The position numbers and the translations under genes were made by a program. From positions 2,914,001 through 2,978,000 of the forward strand of contig NZ_CP126604.1 of assembly GCF_008364625.2 (NCBI RefSeq): a DNA stretch of 64,000 nt, in the 5' to 3' direction. Shown piece by piece: positions 1 to 16,770 of this stretch (the stretch's first letter is position 1; the number at the start of each line of letters is the position of its first letter). The notes below the pieces were generated by a model. That model searched no databases, was not told where the DNA came from, and worked only from the letters and a program-made list of their open reading frames with translations. This stretch comes from Enterobacter dykesii (lineage in GTDB: Bacteria; Pseudomonadota; Gammaproteobacteria; Enterobacterales; Enterobacteriaceae).

Positions 1-207
1 GACGTTCATCAGCGTGTCCAGATCGTCAGCATCACACACCAGCTCCGGTTCAAGGCGCAGCTCAACGCCGTCAATACCGCACATGCGCGCCGCCTCTACC
101 CCATCCGCCGTGGTTTTGCTCCCGGTCACCTGCCAGCCTTTCGCGGCTAATGACATCGCCAGCGGCATTCCCAGCCATCCTAAACCGACAATCGCGACCT
201 TTTTCAT
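1..207 (-). CDS. yeeZ: YeeZ-like NAD(P)-binding protein, 5' part only
   Basis: The first 69 codons are present and the gene runs off the left edge of the window. The N-terminus MKKVAIVGLGWLGMPLA holds a dinucleotide-binding GxGxxG glycine motif of a Rossmann fold. An AGGAGA ribosome site lies a few bases upstream of the ATG. In E. coli the SDR-like gene yeeZ lies divergently upstream of hisLG, exactly as here. Its substrate is not known to me. The ATG is seen directly; the name rests on synteny and a remembered N-terminal sequence. Confidence 0.8.
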   Translation of the reverse strand, partial: MKKVAIVGLGWLGMPLAMSLAAKGWQVTGSKTTADGVEAARMCGIDGVELRLEPELVCDADDLDTLMNV

Positions 208-313
208 GCGAATTCTCCTGACTCTCACTCGTCTTTTATAAGGCTACGCCAGCCCGGCAGAACACACAATTCATAGCATCAATATGAAATGAATTAATGA
301 TCAAAAAAAGCCC

Positions 314-343
314 TTGCAATATGTCGTACAACTGGTTTAGGTT
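314..343 (+). promoter_or_regulatory. his operon promoter
   Basis: TTGCAA (314-319) and TAGGTT (338-343) are separated by 18 bases, about 40 bases upstream of the hisL start codon. The layout and sequence match the his promoter of E. coli and Salmonella as I recall it. The rest of 208-382, between divergent yeeZ and hisL, shows nothing else I can name. Confidence 0.65.
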
Positions 344-382
344 AAAAGACATCAAATGAATAAGCATTCATCGAGAATTTAT

Positions 383-433
383 ATGACACGCGTTCAATTT
401 AAACACCACCATCATCACCATCATCCTGACTAG
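383..433 (+). CDS. hisL: his operon leader peptide
   Basis: A 16-residue peptide, MTRVQFKHHHHHHHPD, with seven consecutive His codons, ends in TAG. It appears identical to the E. coli his leader peptide. Ribosome stalling on the His codons when charged His-tRNA is scarce prevents formation of the downstream terminator, so the gene is a sensor rather than a source of functional protein. Confidence 0.95.
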   Translation: MTRVQFKHHHHHHHPD

Positions 434-451
434 TCTTTCAGGCGATGTGTG

Positions 452-475
452 CTGGAAGACGTTTGGATCTTCCAG
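452..475 (+). promoter_or_regulatory. his leader RNA hairpin (pause/antiterminator region)
   Basis: CTGGAAGA (452-459) pairs with TCTTCCAG (468-475). The GGAAGA/TCTTCC segments recur in the terminator stem downstream. This gives the mutually exclusive pairings expected of the his attenuator. Confidence 0.7.
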
Positions 476-494
476 TGGTGCATGAACGCATGAA

Positions 495-532
495 AAAGCC
501 CCCGGAAGATCTTCTTCCGGGGGCTTTTTTTT
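495..532 (+). terminator. his attenuator terminator
   Basis: A GC-rich stem (AGCCCCCGGAAGA pairing with TCTTCCGGGGGCT) is followed by eight T. It is an intrinsic terminator placed between hisL and hisG. It is the regulated terminator controlled by hisL translation. Confidence 0.9.
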
Positions 533-577
533 GGACCGAATTCAGACAGGTTAAAACAGGTTAACGAGGAATAAAGA

Positions 578-1477
578 ATGTTAGATAACTCACGCTTACG
601 CATAGCTATTCAAAAATCAGGCCGTTTGAGCGACGACTCACGCGAACTGCTGGCCCGCTGCGGGATTAAAATTAACCTGCACACCCAGCGCCTGATTGCT
701 CTGGCTGAAAACATGCCCATCGACATTCTGCGCGTGCGTGATGACGATATTCCCGGCCTGGTCATGGATGGCGTCGTTGACCTCGGCATTATCGGGGAAA
801 ACGTGCTTGAAGAAGAGCTGCTGACCCGCCGCGCGCAGGGCGAAGACCCGCGTTACTTCACCCTGCGTCGTCTGGACTTCGGCGGCTGCCGCCTGTCCCT
901 GGCAACGCCGGTTGACGAAGCGTGGGACGGCCCGGCCGCGCTGAACGGCAAACGTATCGCCACCTCTTACCCTCACCTGTTAAAGCGTTATCTCGACCAG
1001 AAAGGCGTGCAGTTTAAGTCCTGCTTGCTGAACGGCTCCGTTGAAGTGGCGCCGCGTGCAGGTCTGGCGGACGCCATCTGTGACCTCGTCTCTACCGGGG
1101 CGACGCTGGAAGCCAACGGTCTGCGCGAAGTGGAAGTGATCTACCGCTCTAAAGCGTGCCTGATTCAGCGTGACGGCGAGATGGCCGACGCCAAACAGCA
1201 GCTGATCGACAAATTGCTGACCCGTATTCAGGGCGTAATTCAGGCGCGTGAGTCTAAATACATCATGATGCACGCCCCAACCGAGCGTCTGGATGAAGTG
1301 ATTGCCCTGCTGCCAGGCGCCGAACGCCCAACCATCCTGCCGCTGGCGGGCGATCAGCAGCGCGTGGCGATGCACATGGTGAGCAGCGAAACCCTGTTCT
1401 GGGAAACCATGGAAAAACTGAAGGCGCTGGGCGCAAGCTCCATCCTGGTGCTGCCGATTGAGAAGATGATGGAGTAA
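578..1477 (+). CDS. hisG: ATP phosphoribosyltransferase
   Basis: Catalyses the first step of histidine synthesis, condensing ATP with PRPP, and is the feedback-inhibited enzyme of the pathway. The 299 residues equal the E. coli long-form (HisG-L) length, which carries its own C-terminal regulatory domain and needs no HisZ. The PRPP-binding loop [13 protein letters not shown] begins near residue 169. A GAGGA ribosome site precedes the ATG. It is the first structural gene of the operon and its stop is 5 bases before the hisD start. Confidence 0.97.
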   Translation: MLDNSRLRIAIQKSGRLSDDSRELLARCGIKINLHTQRLIALAENMPIDILRVRDDDIPGLVMDGVVDLGIIGENVLEEELLTRRAQGEDPRYFTLRRLDFGGCRLSLATPVDEAWDGPAALNGKRIATSYPHLLKRYLDQKGVQFKSCLLNGSVEVAPRAGLADAICDLVSTGATLEANGLREVEVIYRSKACLIQRDGEMADAKQQLIDKLLTRIQGVIQARESKYIMMHAPTERLDEVIALLPGAERPTILPLAGDQQRVAMHMVSSETLFWETMEKLKALGASSILVLPIEKMME

Positions 1478-1482
1478 TGGCC

Positions 1483-6987
<5,505 letters not shown>

Positions 6988-6994
<7 letters not shown>

Positions 6995-7599
6995 CAGAGC
7001 AACAACAGGCGCAGCTGGACTGGGAAAAAACTGACGGATTACTGCCGGTGGTTGTGCAGCATGCGGTTTCAGGCGAAGTGCTGATGCTGGGGTATATGAA
7101 CCAGGACGCGCTGGCAAAAACGCTTGGCAGCGGCAAAGTCACGTTTTTTTCGCGCACCAAACAGCGTCTGTGGACCAAAGGCGAAACCTCAGGCCATTTC
7201 CTGAATGTAGTGAGCATTACGCCAGACTGCGATAACGATACCCTGCTGGTACTGGCAAACCCCATCGGCCCGACCTGCCACAAGGGCACCAGCAGCTGCT
7301 TTGGTGAGGCGAGCCACGAGTGGCTGTTCCTGTACCAGCTTGAGCAGCTTCTGGCTGAACGTAAAACGGCTGACCCAACCAGTTCATATACCGCGAAGCT
7401 GTACGCCAGCGGAACCAAGCGTATTGCGCAGAAGGTGGGTGAGGAAGGCGTCGAGACGGCGCTGGCCGCGACGGTGCATGACCGCGAGGAGCTGACCAAT
7501 GAAGCGTCTGATTTGATGTATCACCTGCTGGTGCTACTGCAGGATCAGGAGCTGGATTTGACGGCGGTGATTGAAAATCTTCGAAAACGTCACAAATAA
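6988..7599 (+). CDS. hisI: Bifunctional phosphoribosyl-AMP cyclohydrolase / phosphoribosyl-ATP pyrophosphatase
   Basis: A fused HisI-HisE enzyme of 203 residues. The N-terminal cyclohydrolase (to about residue 110) has the Zn/Mg segment DCDNDTLL and the cysteines of [12 protein letters not shown]. The C-terminal pyrophosphohydrolase has the [10 protein letters not shown] helix typical of MazG-like all-alpha folds. It performs steps 2 and 3 of the pathway. It is the last gene of the operon and a terminator follows immediately. Confidence 0.96.
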
Positions 7600-7628
7600 A
7601 AAAACCGGGGATATCCCCGGTTTTTTTT
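7600..7628 (+). terminator. Bidirectional terminator between his operon and wzzB
   Basis: The perfect stem ACCGGGG-ATAT-CCCCGGT is flanked by an A run on the left and a T run on the right. It can therefore stop transcription of his from the left and of wzzB from the right. Confidence 0.92.
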
Positions 7629-7638
7629 AATCTGCAAA

Positions 7639-8619
7639 TCAGGCTTTGGGTTTGTAGTTGCGCAATGCGTTGCGGCCAAGCACAAAACCGGAACCAAGCA
7701 ACCCGCCCAGCAGTACAGCAAGAATAAGAGTAATTGCTTTTTTTGGGCTGTCACGGCGCACAGGGAGTTCCGGCTTCATGACATAACGGTAAACGTGGAT
7801 CGTGTCTGGGTTAACGCTCAGATTCTGGATGTCCAGCAGATTTCGCCTGGTCTGGTAATAAGCTCTGGGAAAGACCAAAGGGAGAGAAGCTTCGTTGTCA
7901 ATCATTGATCTCAGTCCCTCACTTCCCAGCAAGAACATCGTTTCCTGAGTCACCTCCTGGGTTTGCTGGAGACGCGGCGAGGTAATTTTCGCTGCTTCAG
8001 CGTTCTTGAGTGCCTCAGCAATCTGTTTTATACGCAGATCTTTCTGTTCCTGAGCGACTTTCTCCTGGTTTTGCAGGGAATCATTCAGGGTCTTTATCTG
8101 CGCTTTGATGTTGTCATTAAGGTCAGCGGCCAGTTCTTTAGCCGTTTGCTCATCTACCTGCTGGATGAACTGTGCCAATTGCTTTTGCGCAGCTTCTGCA
8201 GATGTACTGGTATACGATACTATTAATGGGAGCGGCTGCTCTTTAACCGTGGGCTCGATCGTCAGTTTTTCAGGCACTGCCTGGTTTTCAAGAGCCTGCG
8301 ACAACGCCGAGAATGAGGAGCTAAAACGACCGATAGCGCGCGTTTGGTTGTCAAGCATTGTAGGTGCTGCGGTACCATAAAGGATGTTCAATGCATTAGA
8401 ATAACTGGCAATCTGGGCCGCATCTGGTTGCGTAATAATCGCACTTGAGGTCCATTTTTCCTTTGCGACAGAGAGATATCCAATTGCCAGGGCGATACAA
8501 ACAACAATAAAGGCGGCTATCACCCACTTCCCACGCCACAGCTGCAGCATTAAATCAAGTAAATCAATTTGCTCCGGGTCATTGCCTCGGCTGACCTGGC
8601 TATTGTTATTTTGCGTCAT
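7639..8619 (-). CDS. wzzB: O-antigen chain length determinant, polysaccharide co-polymerase
   Basis: Inner-membrane PCP-1 protein that sets the modal length of Wzy-polymerised O-antigen. From the ATG at 8619 it is 326 residues, beginning MTQNNNSQVSRG, about the E. coli WzzB length; an upstream in-frame Met would add 11 residues with no family support. An N-terminal membrane segment (about 32-54), a coiled-coil-rich periplasmic domain, and a C-terminal proline-containing segment (RRDSPKKA) leading into the second membrane helix are visible. It lies at the far end of the O-antigen region, as in E. coli. Confidence 0.95.
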   Translation of the reverse strand: MTQNNNSQVSRGNDPEQIDLLDLMLQLWRGKWVIAAFIVVCIALAIGYLSVAKEKWTSSAIITQPDAAQIASYSNALNILYGTAAPTMLDNQTRAIGRFSSSFSALSQALENQAVPEKLTIEPTVKEQPLPLIVSYTSTSAEAAQKQLAQFIQQVDEQTAKELAADLNDNIKAQIKTLNDSLQNQEKVAQEQKDLRIKQIAEALKNAEAAKITSPRLQQTQEVTQETMFLLGSEGLRSMIDNEASLPLVFPRAYYQTRRNLLDIQNLSVNPDTIHVYRYVMKPELPVRRDSPKKAITLILAVLLGGLLGSGFVLGRNALRNYKPKA

Positions 8620-8811
8620 ACAATCCCTAACTGATAAAAAAAGGGCAAACATAATTTTGTTTGTATAGTTTATCGATTACTGGCGATTTTTCTATAAGAA
8701 TCCGATGAGTAATATCGGAAAGATGGGTTATGTAACTTACACCCTTCGCGCTATCATAGACGTCATCTGATGCGTTACGGCATCTGTAGAATAGGGTTTA
8801 TGAGGGAAGCT

Positions 8812-9816
8812 ATGAAATTTTTGGTCACGGGTGCAGCAGGTTTTATCGGTGCGAATGTCAGTAAACGCCTCCTTGAGGCTGGTCATCAGGTTATCGGTAT
8901 CGATAATCTCAATGAATACTACGATGTCAACCTGAAGCTGGCACGCCTGGAACTGTTAAAATCTGAGCGTTTCACCTTTCACAAGCTGGAATTAGCTGAC
9001 CGGGAAGGAATGGCTACGCTTTTCGCGGCTGAGAAGTTTGATCGTGTGATTCATCTTGCCGCGCAGGCGGGTGTACGCTACTCCCTGGAAAACCCACACG
9101 CGTATGCTGATGCCAACCTTATTGGGCATCTCAACGTGCTGGAAGGCTGCCGCCATAATAACGTTCAGCATCTTCTGTATGCCTCATCGAGCTCCGTATA
9201 CGGTCTCAACCGGAAGATGCCTTTCTCCACTGACGACTCCGTGGATCACCCGGTATCGCTCTATGCCGCGACCAAAAAAGCCAACGAGCTCATGTCGCAT
9301 ACCTACTCCCATCTCTACAATCTGCCGACCACCGGCCTGCGCTTCTTTACCGTGTATGGTCCATGGGGACGCCCGGACATGGCCCTGTTTAAGTTCACTA
9401 AGGCGATCGTTGAAGGCAAAAGCATCGACGTTTACAACTACGGCAAGATGAAGCGCGATTTCACTTACATCGACGACATCGCCGAAGCCATTATTCGTCT
9501 GCAGAATGTTATTCCTCAATCTGACACAAACTGGACCGTTGAGACCGGCTCACCGGCAACCAGCTCAGCGCCCTACCGGGTTTACAACATCGGTAACAGT
9601 TCGCCAGTTGAACTGATGGATTACATTACCGCGCTGGAAGACGCGCTGGGTAAAAAAGCCGAGAAAAACATGCTGCCTCTCCAGCCAGGAGACGTACTGG
9701 AAACCAGCGCAGACACTAAAGCACTGTATGACGTGATTGGTTTTAAACCGCAAACCTCAGTCAAAGACGGAGTAAAGAACTTCGTTGACTGGTATCGCGA
9801 TTTCTACAAGGTCTGA
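8812..9816 (+). CDS. uge: NAD-dependent UDP-glucuronate 4-epimerase
   Basis: Extended short-chain dehydrogenase/reductase of 334 residues beginning [13 protein letters not shown], with the nucleotide motif [14 protein letters not shown] and the catalytic YAATK pair. The size and sequence type match Uge/GlaKP-type enzymes that interconvert UDP-GlcA and UDP-GalA. I started at 8812 because the 14 residues upstream precede the Rossmann strand and have no family counterpart. It is the only plus-strand gene in the gnd-wzzB interval and faces away from wzzB. Adjacent ugd makes its likely substrate. The exact substrate is inferred. Confidence 0.85.
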   Translation: MKFLVTGAAGFIGANVSKRLLEAGHQVIGIDNLNEYYDVNLKLARLELLKSERFTFHKLELADREGMATLFAAEKFDRVIHLAAQAGVRYSLENPHAYADANLIGHLNVLEGCRHNNVQHLLYASSSSVYGLNRKMPFSTDDSVDHPVSLYAATKKANELMSHTYSHLYNLPTTGLRFFTVYGPWGRPDMALFKFTKAIVEGKSIDVYNYGKMKRDFTYIDDIAEAIIRLQNVIPQSDTNWTVETGSPATSSAPYRVYNIGNSSPVELMDYITALEDALGKKAEKNMLPLQPGDVLETSADTKALYDVIGFKPQTSVKDGVKNFVDWYRDFYKV

Positions 9817-9820
9817 AAAT

Positions 9821-9850
9821 AAAAAACCCGGCAATTCAGCCGGGTTTTTT
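9821..9850. terminator. Bidirectional terminator between uge and ugd
   Basis: An A6 run, the stem CCCGGC, loop AATTCA, the stem GCCGGG and a T6 run. It serves the convergent ends of uge (plus) and ugd (minus). Confidence 0.9.
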
Positions 9851-9868
9851 AGAGGATAAAGCAGAGAA

Positions 9869-11035
9869 TCAGTCGCTACCAAACAGATCGCGGGTATAAA
9901 CCTTATCCGCCACATCTGCCAGCTCTTCCGCCATGCGGTTCGAGATGATCACGTCAGCTTCTTGCTTGAACGCATCCAGATCACGAATCACTCGTGAGTG
10001 GAAGAATTCATCTTCCTGCATTGCAGGTTCATAAATGATGACCTGCACGCCTTTCGCCTTGATACGCTTCATGATCCCCTGAATAGAAGAAGCGCGGAAA
10101 TTATCGGAACCGCTCTTCATGATCAGACGATATACGCCCACCACTTTTGGTTGACGCGCAAGGATAGAATCAGAGATGAAATCTTTACGTGTACGGTTAG
10201 CGTCAACAATCGCCGATATCAGATTGTTAGGTACAGCCTGATAGTTTGCCAGCAGTTGCTTAGTGTCTTTTGGCAGGCAATAGCCGCCGTAGCCAAATGA
10301 CGGATTGTTGTAGTGGTTGCCAATACGCGGGTCGAGACACACCCCTTCAATAATCTGGCGGGTATTCAGGCCAAGACTTTCTGCGTAGCTGTCGAGCTCA
10401 TTGAAATAAGCTACTCGCATTGCCAGGTAGGTATTCGCGAAGAGCTTAATCGCCTCAGCCTCAGTGGAGTCGGTAAACAACACCTGAATATCTTTCTTCA
10501 GCGCCCCTTCCTGAAGCAGCGCAGCAAAACGTTCAGCGCGCTCAGAACGTTCGCCAATAACGATACGCGAAGGATGCAGGTTATCGTAAAGCGCTCTCCC
10601 CTCACGCAGGAATTCCGGCGAGAAGAAGATATTATCAATACCGAATTTTTCTTTAATGGATTTGGTAAAACCGACAGGAATGGTCGATTTAATGACCATC
10701 ACCGCATCAGGGTTGATCGCGATAACGTCTTTGATCACCGCCTCTACAGTTGAGGTGTTGAAGTAGTTGGTTTTAGGATCGTAGTCAGTAGGCGTCGCAA
10801 TGATGACGTAATCCGCATCGCGGTATGCATCTTCTTTATCTGTCGTGGCGCGGAAATTCAGCGGTTTATTGCTGAGATAGTCCTGGATTTCTTTATCCAC
10901 AATCGGCGATTTTTTCTGATTGAGCATATCCACTTTGGCCTGCACGATATCCAGCGCAACCACTTCATGATTCTGAGCAATCAGAATGCCGTTAGAAAGA
11001 CCGACATACCCTGTTCCGGAGATTGTTATTTTCAT
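9869..11035 (-). CDS. ugd: UDP-glucose 6-dehydrogenase
   Basis: Oxidises UDP-glucose to UDP-glucuronate with two NAD+, supplying colanic acid and, through uge, UDP-GalA. The 388 residues equal E. coli Ugd. The N-terminal Rossmann motif is GTGYVGL, and the catalytic cysteine is Cys253 in [13 protein letters not shown]. Position between gnd and wzzB is conserved. E. coli ugd answers to Rcs and PhoP/PmrA regulation; I did not identify such sites here. Confidence 0.96.
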   Translation of the reverse strand: MKITISGTGYVGLSNGILIAQNHEVVALDIVQAKVDMLNQKKSPIVDKEIQDYLSNKPLNFRATTDKEDAYRDADYVIIATPTDYDPKTNYFNTSTVEAVIKDVIAINPDAVMVIKSTIPVGFTKSIKEKFGIDNIFFSPEFLREGRALYDNLHPSRIVIGERSERAERFAALLQEGALKKDIQVLFTDSTEAEAIKLFANTYLAMRVAYFNELDSYAESLGLNTRQIIEGVCLDPRIGNHYNNPSFGYGGYCLPKDTKQLLANYQAVPNNLISAIVDANRTRKDFISDSILARQPKVVGVYRLIMKSGSDNFRASSIQGIMKRIKAKGVQVIIYEPAMQEDEFFHSRVIRDLDAFKQEADVIISNRMAEELADVADKVYTRDLFGSD

Positions 11036-11210
11036 TCGCTAATGACTTCTGTGAGTTAACTGTATTGATGGCCGCCAGACCATCGCGATAAACCTAACTG
11101 TTGGGCTTTGTACCTCCTGGCAAACTGAACTGTCAAGGCAAACCAGGAGTAATCACTACGAGCGGGGCGAGATTCAGACTACTTCGAATAACAGGCGACA
11201 TTTTTTGCAT

Positions 11211-11240
11211 AAAAAAACCCGGAGACTGGCTCCGGGTTTT
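11211..11240 (-). terminator. gnd terminator
   Basis: Read on the minus strand, AACCCGGAG pairs with CTCCGGGTT and is followed by a run of T. It lies about 20 bases after the gnd stop, separating gnd from ugd. The remainder of 11036-11210 holds the ugd upstream region with no feature I can name. Confidence 0.88.
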
Positions 11241-11261
11241 GATTACAGCGAGTAAGCTAAC

Positions 11262-12668
<1,407 letters not shown>

Positions 12669-12806
12669 TACATACTCCTGTCAGGTGTGGTCACCACGGC
12701 TTATGCGCGGCTTGAAATGTGGTTGAGATGTTAACTCAGTATTAGGTGACATGAATAGCTTTTGCTGATCTATGTCACACTGATTGCACAATCCAGGTAC
12801 AGTCAA

Positions 12807-12829
12807 GCCGCCAGAAATACGCTGGCGGC
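12807..12829 (-). terminator. Hairpin after manB, possible end of the O-antigen operon
   Basis: GCCGCCAG (12807-12814) pairs with CTGGCGGC (12822-12829). It sits just past the manB stop and before gnd. No clear T run follows on the minus strand, so it may be an imperfect terminator or a processing hairpin. Confidence 0.45.
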
Positions 12830-12835
12830 AGACCC

Positions 12836-14206
12836 TCACTTCCTGAGCAAAGCCAGAATTTCTTGCGTTTTCTCTTCCATCAGCGCCGTGTCAGCACGGG
12901 ACTCCACGTTCAGGCGCACCACCGGCTCGGTGTTGGACGAGCGCAGGTTAAAGCGCCACTGCGGGAATGCCATGCTGATGCCGTCCGTACGGTCAATTTC
13001 CAGCGCGTGGATCGCAAAGTGCTGCTCCACGCGGGCAATGGCCTCGGCCGGCTGCGCCAGCTTGCTGTTGATCTCCCCGCTCGCCGGGAACGCCGCCATG
13101 CGGTCGCGCACCAGCTCGCCCAGCGTCTGCCCCTTCAGGCACAGCAGCTCGGTCACCAGCAGCCACGGGATCATCCCGCTGTCGCAGTAGGCAAAATCAC
13201 GGAAGTAGTGGTGGGCGCTCATCTCGCCGCCGTAGATGGCGTCTTCTTCGCGCATGCGCTCTTTGATGAAGGCGTGGCCGGTTTTGGACATCACCGGCGT
13301 GCCGCCCGCCGCTGACACCACGTCGACGGTGTTCCAGGAAAGGCGCGGGTCATGAATGATTTTCGCGCCCGGGTTTTTCTCGAGGAACGCTTCCGCCAGC
13401 AGGCCGACAATGTAGTAGCCCTCGATGAACTGCCCTTTCTCGTCGAACAGGAAGCAGCGGTCGAAGTCGCCGTCAAAGGCGATGCCCATGTCCGCGCCGT
13501 GCTCAATCACCGCGTTGCGGGTGTCGTCGCGGCACTCCGGCAGCAGCGGGTTAGGAATACCGTTCGGGAAGTTGCCGTCCGGGGTGTTGTGCACCTTGAC
13601 GAAGGTCACCGGCACGTTCAGCGCCTTAAAGCGGGCTTCCAGCGCATCCACCACCGGGCCGGCCGCGCCGTTACCGGAGTTGATGACCAGCTTCAGCGGC
13701 TTGAGGTTCGCCACGTTGATGTAGCCCAGCAGGTGGTCGATGTACTCTTTCTGCAGGTTGATTTTTTTGTAGCTGCCGCGCTTCGCGTCGTTCACCGGCG
13801 GGAAGTCGTTGGCTTCCGCCAGGCGCTGCACGTCGCGCAGGCCGGTGTCGCCGCTGATAGGACGGGCGCCCTTGCGCACCAGCTTCATGCCGTTGTAGTC
13901 CATCGGGTTGTGGCTGGCCGTCACTTCGATACCGCCGTCCACGCCCAGGTGGAAGGTGGCAAAATAAATCTCTTCTGTCCCGGAAAGGCCGATATCCAGC
14001 ACGTCCACGCCCGCGTCCTGCAGCCCTTTCGCCAGGGCCAGCTTCAGGGATTCACTGGTCAGACGCACGTCGCCGCCCAGCACGATGGTCTGCGGTTTTA
14101 AATATTCGCCATACGCGCGGCCGATGCGCCACGCGATGTCTTCATTCAGCTCTTCGCCCAGCTTGCCGCGAATATCGTAGGCTTTAAAACAGGTTAATTT
14201 TTCCAT
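12836..14206 (-). CDS. manB: Phosphomannomutase, O-antigen cluster copy
   Basis: Converts mannose 6-phosphate to mannose 1-phosphate for GDP-mannose. The 456 residues start [15 protein letters not shown]. The phosphoserine loop is [11 protein letters not shown] and the metal loop DGDFDRCF. It is the last gene of the O-antigen operon. Protein and DNA are nearly identical to the cpsG copy at 34320-35690 except for the last dozen or so residues, where this copy ends [15 protein letters not shown] content is high, unlike manC next to it. Recent gene conversion or duplication from the colanic acid copy is the simplest reading. Confidence 0.95.
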   Translation of the reverse strand: MEKLTCFKAYDIRGKLGEELNEDIAWRIGRAYGEYLKPQTIVLGGDVRLTSESLKLALAKGLQDAGVDVLDIGLSGTEEIYFATFHLGVDGGIEVTASHNPMDYNGMKLVRKGARPISGDTGLRDVQRLAEANDFPPVNDAKRGSYKKINLQKEYIDHLLGYINVANLKPLKLVINSGNGAAGPVVDALEARFKALNVPVTFVKVHNTPDGNFPNGIPNPLLPECRDDTRNAVIEHGADMGIAFDGDFDRCFLFDEKGQFIEGYYIVGLLAEAFLEKNPGAKIIHDPRLSWNTVDVVSAAGGTPVMSKTGHAFIKERMREEDAIYGGEMSAHHYFRDFAYCDSGMIPWLLVTELLCLKGQTLGELVRDRMAAFPASGEINSKLAQPAEAIARVEQHFAIHALEIDRTDGISMAFPQWRFNLRSSNTEPVVRLNVESRADTALMEEKTQEILALLRK

Positions 14207-14209
14207 GAT
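12885..14209 (-). repeat. 1.3-kb direct repeat, copy 1 (manB)
   Basis: It aligns without gaps with 34369-35693, offset 21484 bases, in the same orientation. By eye there are about a dozen single-base differences, clustered towards the two ends, with a stretch of roughly 600 bases (about 13213-13815) that appears identical. Similarity stops abruptly two to three bases upstream of the ATG and within the last codons. Confidence 0.9.
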
Positions 14210-14224
14210 AATTTTACCGTAATC

Positions 14225-15664
14225 TCAAACACGACCATACCTGTCAGCAAAACGTACAATATCATCCTCTCCAAGATAAGAGCCTGAGCGAACCTCAATC
14301 AATTCCAAAGGGATCTTTCCAGGGTTCTCCAGACAGTGCGTTGCTCCAACAGGAATATAAATAGACTCATTTTCACCGAGGAGTTTGGTTTGCTCGTTAA
14401 TTGTAACTTGCGCAGTTCCTGCGACGACTATCCAATGCTCAGCACGATGGTGATGCATCTGAAGAGAGATACCTTCGCCCGGCTTTACGGTCAATCGCTT
14501 AACTTGATAGCGGCTTCCCGTATCAATCGAGTCATATTTACCCCAGGGACGATAAACTTCGCGGTGAGTATGATGTTCATGACGGCCGTCTGCTTTGATC
14601 GATTCGACAATTTTCTTCACATCCTGAACGGCGTTACGATCGGCAATCAATACAGCATCCTTGGTCTGCACAACGACTAAATCTTTCACCCCAACAGTAG
14701 TCAATAGCCCGGATTCAGAATACAGGAAACTATTTTCGGTATTGCAGGACAAGACGTCACCTGTAACGACGTTACCCTCTGGAGTCTTATGGCTAATATC
14801 CCAAAGCGAAGACCAGGAGCCGACATCACTCCAGCCAGCATCCATTGGCACAACAACAGCATCTGAAGTCTGTTCCATCACAGCATAATCAATCGACTCA
14901 TCAGGACAAGCTCTGAAAGCTTCCTCGTCAACGCGAATAAAGTTGAGGTCAGGATCAACAGAGCTCATGGCCTTTTCGCACGCCTTAAGAATATCCGGAC
15001 GATATTTTTTCAGTTCCTCAAGATAGCGATCGGCACGGAAGAGAAACATCCCGCTATTCCAGTAGTATTCACCGCAGGCAACATAGGCTTCCGCCGTTTC
15101 AAGATTAGGTTTCTCAACAAATTGCGCGACCTCAAATGCATCTGCATGCTCAACGTCAACGCATGGCACACCTCGACAAATATAACCATAGCCAGTCTCT
15201 GGTTTATGCGGGACGATGCCAAAGGTCACAAGCTTTCCATTTTCAGCATAAGGCAGCGCCTTACGAACTGAATTACGGAAAGCTTCTTCATCCTGTATGA
15301 CGTGATCGGCGGCCAGAACCAGCATGAGCGCATTGCCCTCGTGCTGGGTTCGAACTGCAGCAAGTGCAGCCAACGCTATCGCCGGAGCAGTATTACGACC
15401 AACCGGTTCAAGGATGATATTCTCAGTGAGTTTATTCATCTGGCGCAGTTGCTCGGCAACGATAAAGCGGTGCTGTTCGTTACAAATGACGACGGGACTT
15501 TCGCATTCAATGCCCTGTAATCGGTTAATTGTCGCTTGTAACATTGTCAGTTCACCTTCCAGACAGAGAAATTGTTTTGGATAGAGAACACGAGAAAGCG
15601 GCCATAAACGACTACCGGAGCCCCCGGCCATAACAACAGGAAATAATGACATGATTGAACTCAC
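14225..15664 (-). CDS. manC: Mannose-1-phosphate guanylyltransferase (/ mannose-6-phosphate isomerase type), O-antigen cluster copy
   Basis: Makes GDP-mannose from GTP and mannose 1-phosphate. The N-terminal nucleotidyltransferase motif is [14 protein letters not shown], the phosphomannose site FVEKPN, and the C-terminal cupin carries the HHHRAEHW metal motif. The 479-residue reading uses a GTG overlapping the stop of the upstream glycosyltransferase; an ATG at 15652 would give 475. Alignment with the second copy slightly favours the GTG. The DNA is visibly AT-richer and diverged from the colanic acid copy at 35801-37237, unlike manB. Confidence 0.94.
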   Translation of the reverse strand: MSSIMSLFPVVMAGGSGSRLWPLSRVLYPKQFLCLEGELTMLQATINRLQGIECESPVVICNEQHRFIVAEQLRQMNKLTENIILEPVGRNTAPAIALAALAAVRTQHEGNALMLVLAADHVIQDEEAFRNSVRKALPYAENGKLVTFGIVPHKPETGYGYICRGVPCVDVEHADAFEVAQFVEKPNLETAEAYVACGEYYWNSGMFLFRADRYLEELKKYRPDILKACEKAMSSVDPDLNFIRVDEEAFRACPDESIDYAVMEQTSDAVVVPMDAGWSDVGSWSSLWDISHKTPEGNVVTGDVLSCNTENSFLYSESGLLTTVGVKDLVVVQTKDAVLIADRNAVQDVKKIVESIKADGRHEHHTHREVYRPWGKYDSIDTGSRYQVKRLTVKPGEGISLQMHHHRAEHWIVVAGTAQVTINEQTKLLGENESIYIPVGATHCLENPGKIPLELIEVRSGSYLGEDDIVRFADRYGRV

Positions 15665-16770
15665 TTTAATGATGAATATAAATTAATTATATTCTTAACC
15701 ATCAACTCTTTAGTAAACATAGTATCAAATCTGGCTTTCGCGCCTTTACTATATGTCTCACTACTTTGAATAACAGAAACAATTCCTTTAGCAAGTGCTT
15801 TAGCATCATTCGGCTCAACAACGATGCCAGTCTCGTTATGCTGATTAACCCAGGCCACACCACTTCGTGGAATATTTGTCGACACAAGCGGTCTGGAGAA
15901 ACTCATAGCTTCTAACTGAACCACACCAAAAGCTTCAGATTCATGAATAGATGGCAGACAAAAAACGTCACATGCTTTATAATAAGAAGCCAAATCCGAA
16001 TAATTGATACTACCAAGAAGAATTACTTTATCTGACAATCCATCATTAGCAATTTTTTGCATTAATGAATCAATCAATGGGCCAGTACCGCCAATAAGAA
16101 CAATGTAATCTTCAGGAAGTTCCTTCGCAGCATCAATCAGGTATTCCATACCCTTATAGTAAACAAGACGACCCAAAGAAAAAATTATTTTTTTATTTTG
16201 ATAACGTTGCTTGATACTTTTTTCAAGATCCTCATTCAGTGGCATAACACGGGTATCAACCCCAATTGGAATACAAACAATTTTATCCTGATAAGGCTGT
16301 AAAGTTGGAGAAGACTGCCCATACACAGGGCTAGTAACGATAATTCTGGTACACTTATCTAAAATCCATTTTTGTAGCGGAGCAAAAAGCATCAATAATT
16401 TTTTTTGCTTAACAATATCGCTGTGCCAATGGAGAACTATCTTCCCTTTGGGCGGGAATAAAAAGAGTGCCAAAACAGCCAGTGGATTTGGAAGATGGAC
16501 ATGGATAACATCATAATTATTTCTTATCGTTCTCCATCGGGATATTAAGGAAAATGATAACGGTGTTGAAAAAAGCTGTGCAAACAATTTCTGACGGTAA
16601 ACTTTATAACGGAGTTTGTCGTCATTTTTTCTTTCTCCAATTGGATCAACACAGAGTACATCAACAGGTTGGTCATTACTTTTTGCGATACCTTCACTTA
16701 TATCGAATGCTACCTGTTCGATTCCACCATGTACTGGAGGGTAAAATTTGCTAAACTGTAAAACCTTCAT
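15661..16770 (-). CDS. GT4-type glycosyltransferase, O-antigen
   Basis: A cytoplasmic GT-B fold retaining glycosyltransferase of 369 residues. The N-terminus has the HGGIE acceptor-side segment, and the C-terminal half has the EX7E motif EAFGVVQLE near residue 280. It probably adds one sugar of the O-unit on the undecaprenyl carrier. Because manC/manB follow directly, a mannosyl link is a reasonable guess, but donor and linkage cannot be read from sequence. It is low-GC and overlaps manC by four bases. Confidence 0.85.
   Translation of the reverse strand: MKVLQFSKFYPPVHGGIEQVAFDISEGIAKSNDQPVDVLCVDPIGERKNDDKLRYKVYRQKLFAQLFSTPLSFSLISRWRTIRNNYDVIHVHLPNPLAVLALFLFPPKGKIVLHWHSDIVKQKKLLMLFAPLQKWILDKCTRIIVTSPVYGQSSPTLQPYQDKIVCIPIGVDTRVMPLNEDLEKSIKQRYQNKKIIFSLGRLVYYKGMEYLIDAAKELPEDYIVLIGGTGPLIDSLMQKIANDGLSDKVILLGSINYSDLASYYKACDVFCLPSIHESEAFGVVQLEAMSFSRPLVSTNIPRSGVAWVNQHNETGIVVEPNDAKALAKGIVSVIQSSETYSKGAKARFDTMFTKELMVKNIINLYSSLK

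Noticed and set aside
401..430. CAC/CAT repeat as a microsatellite or tag sequence
   Set aside because: It is the seven-histidine run of the natural hisL leader peptide followed by the his attenuator.
12836..14206. O-antigen manB as a pseudogene or assembly duplicate
   Set aside because: The frame is intact with all catalytic motifs, and the 3' end and scattered bases differ from cpsG, so it is a real second copy unless read data say otherwise.
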